Shown one piece after another: positions 26,909 to 35,673 of a stretch of DNA of 64,000 nt. Numbering within the stretch: the first letter of the stretch is position 1; each line of letters starts with the position of its first letter. Source of the DNA: Flavobacterium sp. UMI-01 (GTDB lineage Bacteria; Bacteroidota; Bacteroidia; Flavobacteriales; Flavobacteriaceae); contig NZ_BPLU01000006.1 in NCBI RefSeq assembly GCF_019656315.1, positions 124,001 through 188,000 of the forward strand, in the 5' to 3' direction. Made by a program: the position numbers and the translations under genes. A model generated the notes under the pieces. That model saw only the letters and a program-made list of their open reading frames with translations. It ran no database searches and was not told the origin of the DNA.

Positions 26909-28381
26909 TTAAGAATTAATAATAGGAAGTGTAACGGTAAAACGAGTTCCTTGACCAAAGGTTGACTCAAAGGTAATTGTTCCTTTGTAATTTTCAATGA
27001 TGTTTTTGATAATACTCAGTCCTAATCCCATTCCACTACTTTTAGTGGTGAATTTTGGTTCAAATACACGGGCACTATCTTCTGGGCGAATTCCAATACC
27101 ATTATCTTCCACCGTTATCATCACCTGATTGTTTTCGCTTTTGATACCTACAATTACCGTTTTTTCTAATTGATTATCGGGAATAGACTGAATGGCATTT
27201 TTAACCAAATTGGTAATAATTCGAATCAATTGTGTTCGGTCAATTTTAGAAATAATTTCAGGTGATTCCGCCTTAAATAAAATGTGATCTTCATTAAAAA
27301 TATCCAAGGTCAATTCGACTACTTCGACCACATTCAAGGTTTCATTTTGTTGCGCTGGCATCGAAGCAAAATTTGAAAAAGCCGAAGCAACGGCACTCAT
27401 CGTGTCAATTTGTTGAATCAAGGTGTCTGAGTAATCCTTCATTTTTTGTTGAATATTGGGGTCGTTAGGGTCAAATTTTCGTTGAAAACTTTGCACAGTC
27501 AATCGCATGGGTGTCAACGGATTTTTTATTTCATGCGCCACTTGCTTAGCCATTTCTCGCCACGCTTCTTCTCTTTCGCTTTGCGCTAATTTTACGGCAC
27601 TTATCTCGAGTTCGTCCACCATTCGGTTATAGGCAGCAATCAAGGAATTGATTTCTTTACTGCTGGCTTCGAGAACAATTTTTTTATTTTTTTGACTCAA
27701 TGTAGTTTCGTATAATTTATCCGAAATCGTTTTGAGCGACTTGGTAATGTATGCCGACAAAAAGTAAGCTAATGCAAAAGCTACAATCAACATGAAAGAA
27801 TATACCTGCCCCAATCGAATCAAGAAATTATGCAGTTCCTTATCATAAAACCCATCATCTTCCAGATAGGGAAGATTTAAGATACCCAAAGGTTTAAATT
27901 TATCATCTTTGATTTGGGTGTAGGAAGACCTGTTTTTGACGCCATTAATGGTTTTGATATCCACATATCTTTTTTCGATTGAGGAACGAACCAATTTCAA
28001 AATGTATTTTGGGATAGGTAATGCTGTTTTATCCACAGAAAAAGTTTCTTTGGATGATTTTAGCAAAAAACCATCTAGGCTGTAAATGTTAATTTCAATA
28101 TTATGAATATGAGCCAATTCGTGGATTTTGTCCTTAAAAATTAAATCCAAATTATCTGTAGTAAGCGGATAAGTCGTAGTAGAAAGCACATAATTAATAT
28201 GCTCTCTCACAGCATTTTCTTTACGTTCTAATCGTTCTTGATGGTATTCTTTGGCTTCGTTTTTAAACTGAATAATCGAAATAGAGGCTAATAAAATCGA
28301 TGCTACAATAATAACTACTATCATCGAAAGGAAGATTCGAATGCGTAGTGATAGCATTGCTATTTTAAAGTTTTTCAGCAT
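26909..28381 (-). CDS. Membrane sensor histidine kinase with HAMP domain
   Basis: The 490-residue protein has transmembrane helices at about 10-33 and 195-217 flanking a periplasmic sensor region. A HAMP segment is followed by the phosphorylated H-box AHEIKNPLTPMRLTVQSFQ. The N-box is NLVKNAIQSIPDN, the G boxes are VEDNGIGIRPED and SGMGLGLSIIKNI. The H-box with NPLTP resembles the NtrY group. No response regulator gene is adjacent, so it is an orphan here. It heads the minus-strand operon ending in the epimerase. Confidence 0.92.
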   Translation of the reverse strand: MLKNFKIAMLSLRIRIFLSMIVVIIVASILLASISIIQFKNEAKEYHQERLERKENAVREHINYVLSTTTYPLTTDNLDLIFKDKIHELAHIHNIEINIYSLDGFLLKSSKETFSVDKTALPIPKYILKLVRSSIEKRYVDIKTINGVKNRSSYTQIKDDKFKPLGILNLPYLEDDGFYDKELHNFLIRLGQVYSFMLIVAFALAYFLSAYITKSLKTISDKLYETTLSQKNKKIVLEASSKEINSLIAAYNRMVDELEISAVKLAQSEREEAWREMAKQVAHEIKNPLTPMRLTVQSFQRKFDPNDPNIQQKMKDYSDTLIQQIDTMSAVASAFSNFASMPAQQNETLNVVEVVELTLDIFNEDHILFKAESPEIISKIDRTQLIRIITNLVKNAIQSIPDNQLEKTVIVGIKSENNQVMITVEDNGIGIRPEDSARVFEPKFTTKSSGMGLGLSIIKNIIENYKGTITFESTFGQGTRFTVTLPIINS

Positions 28382-28385
28382 ATTC

Positions 28386-28475
28386 TTTTTAGTATTCAGT
28401 GTTCAGATTTTGAGTTTTCAGACAGTTTTGCTGTTTAGTATTCAGTGTTCTCATTATTTCTGAATACTAAAAACT
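28386..28475. repeat. Short direct repeats between kinase and hemJ
   Basis: The sequence TAGTATTCAGTGTTC occurs twice within about 50 bases, and a related inverted copy (GAATACTAAAAACTG) follows. Similar AGTGTTCAG words appear after hemE (35554-35577). They look like members of a low-complexity intergenic repeat family. Confidence 0.5.
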
Positions 28476-28477
28476 GA

Positions 28478-29035
28478 TTACTGACCACTGTTCTTTTCTC
28501 TAATTTTTTTATAAAATTTGAATCCTAACATAATCAAAACTGAAAAAAGTACAATCCCGATTACACCATAAATCCAATTTACGGCATTTTTTAATACCAC
28601 CAGAAAAACGACAGCAAAAAGTATAATAGTAGCGCCTTCATTCCACAAGCGCATAAAATTAGTGGTGTATTTCACCTCGTCCTGTTGTAATTGTTTGAAT
28701 ATTTGATGGCATTTTAAATGATACAAATACAACACAAAAACAAAGCCAAGTTTGACATGCATCCAAGGCATTTGTAACCAAACATTGCCTATAGGGGTAA
28801 AAAATAACATCCAAAAAGCAAAAATACTCGCTAATACCGCCGATGGCCACGTGATGATATACCACAGGCGATACGACATGATTTTGAATTGTTTCTGTAA
28901 AATCTCCTTTTCGGGAGAAGGCTTATCTGCGGCTTCAATTTGGTACACAAACAATCGTACTATGTAGAATAACCCCGCAAACCAAGTAATGACAAAGATG
29001 AGGTGTAAGGATTTAAGGTAGTTGTAGAGTTCCAT
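28478..29035 (-). CDS. hemJ: HemJ-type protoporphyrinogen oxidase (CopD/UPF0093 family)
   Basis: The 185-residue inner-membrane protein has about four to five helices. The conserved His regions are LKSLHLIFVITWFAGLFY (helix 1) and WMHVKLGFVFVLYLYHLKC (helix 3). HemJ oxidises protoporphyrinogen IX to protoporphyrin IX and is the usual enzyme in bacteria lacking HemG and HemY. Its place beside hemH, the next enzyme in the pathway, strongly supports this over a generic CopD copper protein. Confidence 0.85.
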   Translation of the reverse strand: MELYNYLKSLHLIFVITWFAGLFYIVRLFVYQIEAADKPSPEKEILQKQFKIMSYRLWYIITWPSAVLASIFAFWMLFFTPIGNVWLQMPWMHVKLGFVFVLYLYHLKCHQIFKQLQQDEVKYTTNFMRLWNEGATIILFAVVFLVVLKNAVNWIYGVIGIVLFSVLIMLGFKFYKKIREKNSGQ

Positions 29036-29165
29036 TGTTTTTTTAGTTTAAAGTTTAAAATTGTTTAAAGTTTGTTTAAAAATACTACAAATGAGAAAAA
29101 ATCTGTATCCAATTTGGCCAAGAACTTTAACCCCTTAAACAAATTTTAAACTTTTAAACAAAATT

Positions 29166-30179
29166 TTACTTTGCCCAATCATTAATCCAATTACTCATTG
29201 TTTTACACCATTCTTCACCATCGTTTAAACAAGGAACAGCTAGAAATTCTTCTCCACCATTTTCTTCAAATTCTTCTTTGGCACGCATCGCTATTTCTTC
29301 TAATGTCTCTAAGCAATCAGCTACGAAAGCAGGAGTAACAACGGCTAGTTTTTTTATTCCTTTTGCTGGCATTTTGTTGATTTCAACGTCCGTATAAGGT
29401 TCTAACCACTTATCTCCTGCTAGACGAGATTGAAAAGTTACGCTGTATTTTTCTTTTGGAATTCCTAAAGCCGCCGTAACTAATTTTGTGGTTTCATAAC
29501 ATTGATGACGATAGCAAAACTCATGAGCTGGTGACGGTGTATTACAGCACGATCCGTCTATTTTGCAATGGGATTTGGTCACATCGGTTTTACGAATGTG
29601 CCTTTCAGGCAAACCATGATATGAAAACACCAAGTGATCGTATTCAAAATTATCTAAATGACTCTTCATCAAATCTGCTAGATTTTGGATGTAATCCGGT
29701 TTGTTATAAAATGCCGGAACAGAGCTGAATTTCATGTTTGGAAAATGCTTTTTACGCACTTCCTCTGCTTTTTCTAAAACTGTCACTGTCGATGACATAG
29801 CATGATGCGGATACAACGGAAAAAGCAACACTTCAGTAACTCCTTTGTCTGCCAATTCTTTTAACCCTTGGTAAATTGTAGGATTACCATAACGCATGGC
29901 TAAGGCTACGGGAATTTGAACTTGTGGTTTTACTTTTTCAAACATTCGTTTAGAAAGCACAATCAAAGGCGAACCTTCTTCCCACCAAATCTTGCTGTAT
30001 GCTTCAGCCGAATCTTCTGGACGTTTTCTTAAAATAATACCACGAACTAATAACGCACGCAGTAAAAACGGAACGTCAATAACGTATTTATCCATCAAAA
30101 ATTCGTCTAAATACGGTTTTACATCTTTTGGGGTGGGACTCTCAGGTGAGCCTAAATTGATAAGTAATGTGCCTTTCAT
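29166..30179 (-). CDS. hemH: Ferrochelatase
   Basis: The 337-residue enzyme inserts Fe2+ into protoporphyrin IX, the last step to protoheme. It begins MKGTLLINLGSPESPTPKDV. The metal-site His lies in LVFSYHGLPERHIRKTD near residue 190, and the C-terminal acidic region CLETLEEIAMRAKEEF supplies the second ligand. It lies between hemJ and the AraC regulator on the minus strand, so hemH-hemJ could be one unit although separated by 130 bases of AT-rich inverted repeats. Confidence 0.95.
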   Translation of the reverse strand: MKGTLLINLGSPESPTPKDVKPYLDEFLMDKYVIDVPFLLRALLVRGIILRKRPEDSAEAYSKIWWEEGSPLIVLSKRMFEKVKPQVQIPVALAMRYGNPTIYQGLKELADKGVTEVLLFPLYPHHAMSSTVTVLEKAEEVRKKHFPNMKFSSVPAFYNKPDYIQNLADLMKSHLDNFEYDHLVFSYHGLPERHIRKTDVTKSHCKIDGSCCNTPSPAHEFCYRHQCYETTKLVTAALGIPKEKYSVTFQSRLAGDKWLEPYTDVEINKMPAKGIKKLAVVTPAFVADCLETLEEIAMRAKEEFEENGGEEFLAVPCLNDGEEWCKTMSNWINDWAK

Positions 30180-30310
30180 AAAATATTTTTTTCATCATTT
30201 CCATTCCGAAGCATGTGGAATTTTGTCGCAAAAGTAATTCAACCCCGTGGAGTAAAAAGTACAATTAACTATTTTTTATTTATTGTTTCATTATAAAAAT
30301 CAATGTGGGA

Positions 30311-31183
30311 TTAAGTCGTAGGATTAATGGACATCAAATATTTTTTGGGAGTGGTACCAAATTTTTTCTTAAATGCCGCAATAAAATGACTTCCAGTACT
30401 ATACCCTATTTTCAACCCTACCTCATTGACGTTATAGGAACCGCTATCGAGCAATTTTCGAGCAAAATCCATTTTGTAATCAAATAAAAAACCATAAACA
30501 GTATCTCCATAAATTTGTTTGAAACCCATCTTGAGTTTTTTTAAATTTAGTCCTACTTGATCTGCTAATTCTTGTAATCCTGGTGGTTCTGCCATATTGG
30601 AAAGAATTATCTCTTTGGCCTTACGTATTTTGAGCACATTGTCTTCATCTGTCAAAAACGGACATTGTTCTGCATTAGGGTCTTCGGTGCGGTTAAAATA
30701 CAAACTCAATAATTCGTATCCCTTACCTTTATAATACAAATTTTTAATGGAAGGATGTAAATTGTAATGAAACAATTGACTCAATACAATTGCCATTGAT
30801 GGACTAATATTGCCTTCATTATAGTATTTTTTATTTTTATTTTCATCATTCAAAAAAGTAATATAATCGGCCTCAGCTGAAAATAACGCATGAAATTTTT
30901 TGATAGAAATGATAAGTGAAATTGCCCAAGAATTAGGTGCCAATTCTAGATTCAAAGGCAATTCTTTTTGAGGATTGTACAATAGCAAAGATTTCTCTTC
31001 TTTTAAATCTAAGAGGTAATTCCCTTGATTAAAAATTAATTTCGCACTGCCTTTTAGCCCAAAATGAAACTGAATCAATCCATTACTTACCTCACGTTGT
31101 GCATAAAAAGGTTCCGAACCATCATTTTGAAAGCGTATTAATATAAAATCGTCTTCAATCTTTATAATTTCTTGCGAACCCAT
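30311..31183 (-). CDS. AraC-family transcriptional regulator
   Basis: The 290-residue regulator has an N-terminal sensing half of unknown ligand. Its C-terminal DNA-binding domain has two helix-turn-helix motifs, LQELADQVGLNLKKLKMGFK and VNEVGLKIGYSTGSHFIAAF, ending KKFGTTPKKYL. It is divergent from hemA with a 229-base gap that contains a -7 box for each gene and the palindrome TTTAGA-N5-TCTAAA. That context suggests a role in iron or heme control, as for iron-responsive AraC regulators of other bacteria; this is inferred. Confidence 0.88.
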   Translation of the reverse strand: MGSQEIIKIEDDFILIRFQNDGSEPFYAQREVSNGLIQFHFGLKGSAKLIFNQGNYLLDLKEEKSLLLYNPQKELPLNLELAPNSWAISLIISIKKFHALFSAEADYITFLNDENKNKKYYNEGNISPSMAIVLSQLFHYNLHPSIKNLYYKGKGYELLSLYFNRTEDPNAEQCPFLTDEDNVLKIRKAKEIILSNMAEPPGLQELADQVGLNLKKLKMGFKQIYGDTVYGFLFDYKMDFARKLLDSGSYNVNEVGLKIGYSTGSHFIAAFKKKFGTTPKKYLMSINPTT

Positions 31184-31229
31184 AGCGACATTTTTTTAAT
31201 TAGATGATGATAAAAATCAGTTTTTGTTA

Positions 31230-31246
31230 TTTAGAATAACTCTAAA
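31230..31246. promoter_or_regulatory. TTTAGA-N5-TCTAAA operator-like palindrome (araC-hemA)
   Basis: TTTAGA (31230-31235) and TCTAAA (31241-31246) form a perfect 6-bp dyad with a 5-base spacer, 47 bases before the AraC start and downstream of its -7 box. The same dyad with the same spacing lies in the sufS leader (54507-54523). The shape resembles DtxR/Fur-type iron boxes. The binding protein is unknown. Confidence 0.55.
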
Positions 31247-31276
31247 CAAACCCGTTGCGAGGAGTTAATTTCACTG

Positions 31277-31284
31277 CAAAAATA
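31277..31284 (-). promoter_or_regulatory. TATTTTTG -7 box for the AraC gene
   Basis: It is a perfect TAnnTTTG match read on the minus strand, about 95 bases before the AraC start. It places the palindrome at 31230-31246 inside the early transcribed region. Confidence 0.45.
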
Positions 31285-31378
31285 GTATATTTTAAACAAA
31301 ACAAGGGGTTTACTGTTAAAAAAACACATAGCGATACAAAAAGAACTTCTAGCGTTACTTTTATCAATACTATAATAA

Positions 31379-31386
31379 TAATTTTG
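31379..31386 (+). promoter_or_regulatory. TAATTTTG -7 box for hemA
   Basis: A perfect TAnnTTTG match ends 26 bases before the hemA ATG at 31413. The predicted transcript start excludes or nearly excludes the in-frame TTG at 31398. No clear -33 TTTG was found. Confidence 0.5.
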
Positions 31387-31412
31387 TTGCACTTTCTTTG
31401 AAAAGGCAATTT

Positions 31413-32669
31413 ATGGAAAAAAATCTAACATCGAAACACCATTATTTTTACGCAGTAGGACTAAGCTATAAAAAAGCGGACGCCGAGACTAGAGGTAAAT
31501 TTAGTTTAGATGCAATAGCCAAAACCCAATTGTTAGAGCAAGCTAAAGCCGACGGAATCGAAAGTCTCGTAGTTACTTCTACTTGTAATCGTACCGAAAT
31601 ATATGGTTTTGCTGAACACCCTTTTCAGTTAATCAAATTGATCTGCGAATACAGTCAAGGCAGTGTGGAGGAATTTCAACGAGTGGGTTTTGTTTACAAA
31701 AATCAAGAGGCCGTAAATCATATTTTCAGAGTAGGAACTGGATTGGACAGTCAAATTTTAGGAGATTTTGAAATAATTTCTCAAATCAAAACCAGTTTTA
31801 TCCATTCCAAAGCATTGGGACTAGTCAATGCATTTATGGAAAGACTCGTAAATGCCGTGATTCAAGCCAGTAAAAAAATCAAAACCGATACCGAAATTTC
31901 TTCCGGAGCTACCTCAGTTTCTTTTGCCTCAGTGCAATACATTTTGAAAAATGTAGAAGATATTTCTAATAAAAACATCTTGCTTTTTGGGACAGGAAAA
32001 ATTGGGCGTAACACTTGTGAAAACTTGGTAAAACACACCAAAAACGAGCATATTACACTAATCAACCGAACCAAAGACAAGGCAGAGAAATTAGCAGGCA
32101 AATTGAATTTGATTGTAAAAGATTATTCTGAATTACACTTAGAATTACAAAAAGCCGATGTATTGGTTGTAGCCACTGGCGCTCAAAATCCTACGGTAGA
32201 TAAAGCCATTTTAAACTTAAAGAAACCTTTATTGATTTTGGATTTATCCATTCCAAAAAATGTGAACGAAGATGTAGAAGAGATTGAAGGAGTCACTTTA
32301 ATTCACATGGATTACCTTTCGGAATTGACCGATGAAACATTGGAAAACAGAAAAAAACACATCCCAGAAGCAGAAGCAATAATCGAAGAAATAAAAGAAG
32401 AATTCATCACTTGGACCAAAGGACGAAAATTTGCGCCTACTATCAATGCATTGAAAGCCAAATTGAATGACATCAAAAAAGCCGAGCTGAACTTTCAAAG
32501 TAAAAAAATAGCCGATTTCAACGAAGAACAAGCCGAAATCATTAGTGCTAGAATCATTCAAAAAATCACTACCCATTTTGCCAACCATTTGAAAGATGAA
32601 AACACAATGGTAGATGAAAGTATCCAATGGATAGAAAGAGTATTCAAAATTGAAGCTGCGGTTAAATAA
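31413..32669 (+). CDS. hemA: Glutamyl-tRNA reductase
   Basis: The 418-residue enzyme reduces glutamyl-tRNA to glutamate-1-semialdehyde, the committed step of C5 heme synthesis. The catalytic Cys is residue 58 in VTSTCNRTEIYG. The NADPH-binding segment is ILLFGTGKIGRNTCENL, and a C-terminal helical dimerisation domain follows. The ATG at 31413 is used, not the upstream TTG at 31398. It is the first + strand gene of the hem cluster. The next enzyme, HemL, is not in this window. Confidence 0.96.
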   Translation: MEKNLTSKHHYFYAVGLSYKKADAETRGKFSLDAIAKTQLLEQAKADGIESLVVTSTCNRTEIYGFAEHPFQLIKLICEYSQGSVEEFQRVGFVYKNQEAVNHIFRVGTGLDSQILGDFEIISQIKTSFIHSKALGLVNAFMERLVNAVIQASKKIKTDTEISSGATSVSFASVQYILKNVEDISNKNILLFGTGKIGRNTCENLVKHTKNEHITLINRTKDKAEKLAGKLNLIVKDYSELHLELQKADVLVVATGAQNPTVDKAILNLKKPLLILDLSIPKNVNEDVEEIEGVTLIHMDYLSELTDETLENRKKHIPEAEAIIEEIKEEFITWTKGRKFAPTINALKAKLNDIKKAELNFQSKKIADFNEEQAEIISARIIQKITTHFANHLKDENTMVDESIQWIERVFKIEAAVK

Positions 32670-32895
32670 CCATTATTCAAATTAAACCATTAAGAAATTA
32701 AGTTTCATTAAGTAAACAGAACAAATCTGTATTCTATTTATATAAATTAAGTTACAAATTCACGAATGAGTTTAAAATCTTCGATAAGAAATAAAAGAAG
32801 TATAATTCGCGAATTCGTGGCTGAAAATTTAATAAAAGTAATGTCTTAGTGGTTAGAAAAAAATAAATGTTTAAAAACATTTGCAAAAAATAAAA
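32670..32895. other. hemA-hemC intergenic region
   Basis: This 226-base AT-rich gap has no reading frame. It includes TTCACGAAT (32759-32767) and CGCGAATTCGTG (32808-32819), which can pair partly and resemble a recurrent flavobacterial intergenic repeat. An ACATTTG box just before hemC (32878-32884) may be part of a separate promoter. Confidence 0.35.
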
Positions 32896-33822
32896 ATGGC
32901 AGAAAAAACAATACGAATAGGTACTCGAGATAGTGAATTAGCGTTATGGCAAGCCCATACGGTTCAAAAAAAACTAAAAGATTTAGGGTATAAAACCGAA
33001 ATCGTAGCCGTAAAATCACAAGGAGACATCATTCTTGACAAACCATTATACGAATTAGGAATTACAGGGATTTTTACCAAAACATTGGACATTGCTATGA
33101 TAAATGGCGAGGTTGATATTGCAGTACATTCTATGAAAGATGTCCCCACTGCTTTACCAACAGGGATTGTTCAAGCGGCAGTGCTGGAAAGAGCCAACAC
33201 CCTAGATATTTTAGTACACAAAGGAAATCTAGATTTTTTAGAAACTACAGGAACCATCGCTACTGGAAGTTTGCGTCGCCAAGCGCAATGGTTGCATAAA
33301 TATCCTAATCATACGGTAGTGGATTTGCGCGGCAATGTCAATACCCGAATGCAAAAATTGCAAGACAACGACTGGAACGGAGCTGTTTTTGCTGCTGCAG
33401 GATTAGAACGAATCAACCTAAAACCTAGCGATTATATCGACTTAGACTGGATGATTCCAGCACCCGCTCAAGGGGCTATGCTTGTTGTGGCCATGGGAGA
33501 AGACCATTTCACCCTCGATGCACTGTCACAATTAAACGATATCGAAACAGAAATTTGTACCTATATTGAACGCCAGTTTTTACGAACACTAGAAGGGGGC
33601 TGTACCGCTCCTATTGGCGCTTTGGCAAAATACAATGAAGAGGAGGATACCATTCACTTTGATGGCGTTTTGTTTTCATTGGATGGGAAAGAAAAAATCG
33701 AAATCAATAAAGTAGTCGATATTTCCGAATGGAAAAAATTAGGGTTCTATGCGGCTAAAGAAATTTTAGACAATGGTGGAGCGGAATTAATGGCGGAAAT
33801 TAAAAGCAAATTAAAGAAATAA
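32896..33822 (+). CDS. hemC: Porphobilinogen deaminase (hydroxymethylbilane synthase)
   Basis: The 308-residue enzyme links four porphobilinogen units into hydroxymethylbilane. It starts MAEKTIRIGTRDSELALWQ. Motifs seen are HSMKDVPTALP, the Arg-rich GSLRRQAQ and DLRGNVNTR, and the dipyrromethane cofactor Cys in EGGCTAPIGALA. An in-frame TTG at 32881 is not needed. The stop overlaps the hemD start by one base (TAATG). Confidence 0.96.
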   Translation: MAEKTIRIGTRDSELALWQAHTVQKKLKDLGYKTEIVAVKSQGDIILDKPLYELGITGIFTKTLDIAMINGEVDIAVHSMKDVPTALPTGIVQAAVLERANTLDILVHKGNLDFLETTGTIATGSLRRQAQWLHKYPNHTVVDLRGNVNTRMQKLQDNDWNGAVFAAAGLERINLKPSDYIDLDWMIPAPAQGAMLVVAMGEDHFTLDALSQLNDIETEICTYIERQFLRTLEGGCTAPIGALAKYNEEEDTIHFDGVLFSLDGKEKIEINKVVDISEWKKLGFYAAKEILDNGGAELMAEIKSKLKK

Positions 33823-34505
33823 TGAGCCAGATCAGCATACTAGCTACCAAAACATTATCTGCAGAGCAAAGACAAGTATTTTTGGATGCTGATTTTGATT
33901 TATTGGAACAAGATTTTATCGAAATAAAAAACAACCTTTTTGAACTGAATTCTATCAATAACAACTTGATTTTTAGTAGTCAAAATGCGGTTTTGAGTTT
34001 GATGGAACAAAAGGGTTGGGAAGTTCTAAAAACAAAATCTGTTTTTTGTGTTGGAATTAAAACCAAAGAGTTATTAGAACAAAACGGTTTTACAGTGGTC
34101 GCCTACATGGACTACGCTTCAGAATTGGCCGAAATTATTACCTTAATATATAATAAAGAGAGCTACACTTTTTTTAGCGGCAATTTGCGTAAGGAAACAT
34201 TGCCACAAGCTTTGAAAAGCGCTGGTGTCACTTTTAACGAAATTGAAGTGTATGAAACCAAGCTGGCTCCTTTCAAGATATCAGCCCAAGAAAATTTTGA
34301 CGGAATTATGTTCTTCAGTCCTTCGGCAGTGGAAAGTTATTTGACCAACAACAAAATCAAAAAGGAAGTGTGCTTTTGTATAGGAACAACCACAGCTTCA
34401 GCATTAGAAGCAAAGAAAATTAAAAACATTGTAATTCCTGAAATCCCGACCATTGAAGAGGTGATTTTAGAAGTTATAGAATATTATAAACCGGAAAATA
34501 GCTAG
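33822..34505 (+). CDS. hemD: Uroporphyrinogen-III synthase
   Basis: The 227-residue protein cyclises hydroxymethylbilane to uroporphyrinogen III. The family is weakly conserved. The recognisable parts are IFSSQNAVLSL, FCVGIKTKELLEQNG, FFSGNLRKETLPQAL and MFFSPSAVESYL, followed by FCIGTTTASALEAKKI. Coupling to hemC and position before hemE make the call secure. Confidence 0.92.
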   Translation: MSQISILATKTLSAEQRQVFLDADFDLLEQDFIEIKNNLFELNSINNNLIFSSQNAVLSLMEQKGWEVLKTKSVFCVGIKTKELLEQNGFTVVAYMDYASELAEIITLIYNKESYTFFSGNLRKETLPQALKSAGVTFNEIEVYETKLAPFKISAQENFDGIMFFSPSAVESYLTNNKIKKEVCFCIGTTTASALEAKKIKNIVIPEIPTIEEVILEVIEYYKPENS

Positions 34506-34527
34506 CAATCAGCTAAAAAATTAAAAC

Positions 34528-35553
34528 ATGATCAAGAACGACCTATTTTTAAGAGCTTTAAAAGGAGAAACTGTACAACGTCCACCGGTGTGGATGATGC
34601 GTCAAGCAGGTAGGTATTTACCAGAATTTCGCGAGTTACGTGACAAATATGATTTTTTTACGCGTTGTGAAACACCAGAATTAGCGGCTGAAATCACCGT
34701 ACAACCTATCCGTCGTATTGCTCCAGACGCTGCTATTTTATTCTCAGATATTTTGGTAGTACCAAGAGCTATGGGAATTCACGTAGAATTGAAAGACAAT
34801 TTGGGTCCCATTATCCCAAATCCTATTCGTACTATGGAGCAAGTCAATCAAGTATTTGTACCCAATATCGAAGAAACGCTAGGCTATGTAATGGATGCCA
34901 TAAAATTGACCAAAGAAATGTTGAACGACGAAGTGCCTTTGATAGGTTTTGCAGGTTCACCTTGGACGATTTTCTGTTATGCAGTGGAAGGAAAAGGTTC
35001 CAAAAGTTTTGATACTGCCAAAGGATTTTGTTTTTCAAACCCAGTAGCAGCGCATACTTTATTGCAAAAAATCACCGACACCACTATTTTATACCTTAAA
35101 GAAAAAGTAAAAGCAGGTGTGAATGCCGTTCAAATTTTTGATTCATGGGGTGGCATGTTATCCCCTACAGATTATCAAGAATTCTCATGGAAATATATTA
35201 ACCAAATCGTAGAAGCTTTGGCAGAGGTAACGCCTGTGATTGTTTTTGGAAAAGGATGTTGGTTTGCGTTGAACGAAATGGGAAAAAGCAAGGCTTCGGC
35301 TCTTGGGGTAGATTGGACTTGTACTGCCAGAAATGCGCGCTATTTGTCAGGTGGTAACATCACTTTACAAGGGAATTTTGACCCTTCAAGACTGTTGTCG
35401 CCAATTCCAACCATCAAGAAAATGGTTCACGAAATGATTGACGAATTCGGGAAAGACAAATACATCGTAAACCTAGGTCACGGAATCTTACCAAACATTC
35501 CTGTGGATCATGCGAAAGCGTTTATTGATGCTGTTAAGGAGTACGGGCATTAG
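34528..35553 (+). CDS. hemE: Uroporphyrinogen decarboxylase
   Basis: The 341-residue TIM-barrel enzyme removes four carboxyl groups to give coproporphyrinogen III. It contains [20 protein letters not shown] near residue 18, the catalytic Asp in [30 protein letters not shown], and the C-terminal [11 protein letters not shown]. It lies 22 bases after hemD in the same operon. Confidence 0.97.
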   Translation: MIKNDLFLRALKGETVQRPPVWMMRQAGRYLPEFRELRDKYDFFTRCETPELAAEITVQPIRRIAPDAAILFSDILVVPRAMGIHVELKDNLGPIIPNPIRTMEQVNQVFVPNIEETLGYVMDAIKLTKEMLNDEVPLIGFAGSPWTIFCYAVEGKGSKSFDTAKGFCFSNPVAAHTLLQKITDTTILYLKEKVKAGVNAVQIFDSWGGMLSPTDYQEFSWKYINQIVEALAEVTPVIVFGKGCWFALNEMGKSKASALGVDWTCTARNARYLSGGNITLQGNFDPSRLLSPIPTIKKMVHEMIDEFGKDKYIVNLGHGILPNIPVDHAKAFIDAVKEYGH

Positions 35554-35609
35554 ACAGTGTTCAGGAATTAGTGTTCAGCCTCGCCATATAACTTGCAAAA
35601 GTTTATAAA

Positions 35610-35655
35610 TTCCGTAGGAACGACACATATTGTAGCAACGGATTTTAATCCGTTG
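35610..35655. repeat. REP-like palindromes between hemE and hemF
   Basis: TTCCGTAGGAA (35610-35620) has the CCGTAGG core also seen at 36685 and 36747. It is followed by the hairpin CAACGGATT/AATCCGTTG (35636-35655). Both look like members of repeat families dispersed in this chromosome. Confidence 0.6.
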
Positions 35656-35673
35656 ACGATTAGATAAACAACA

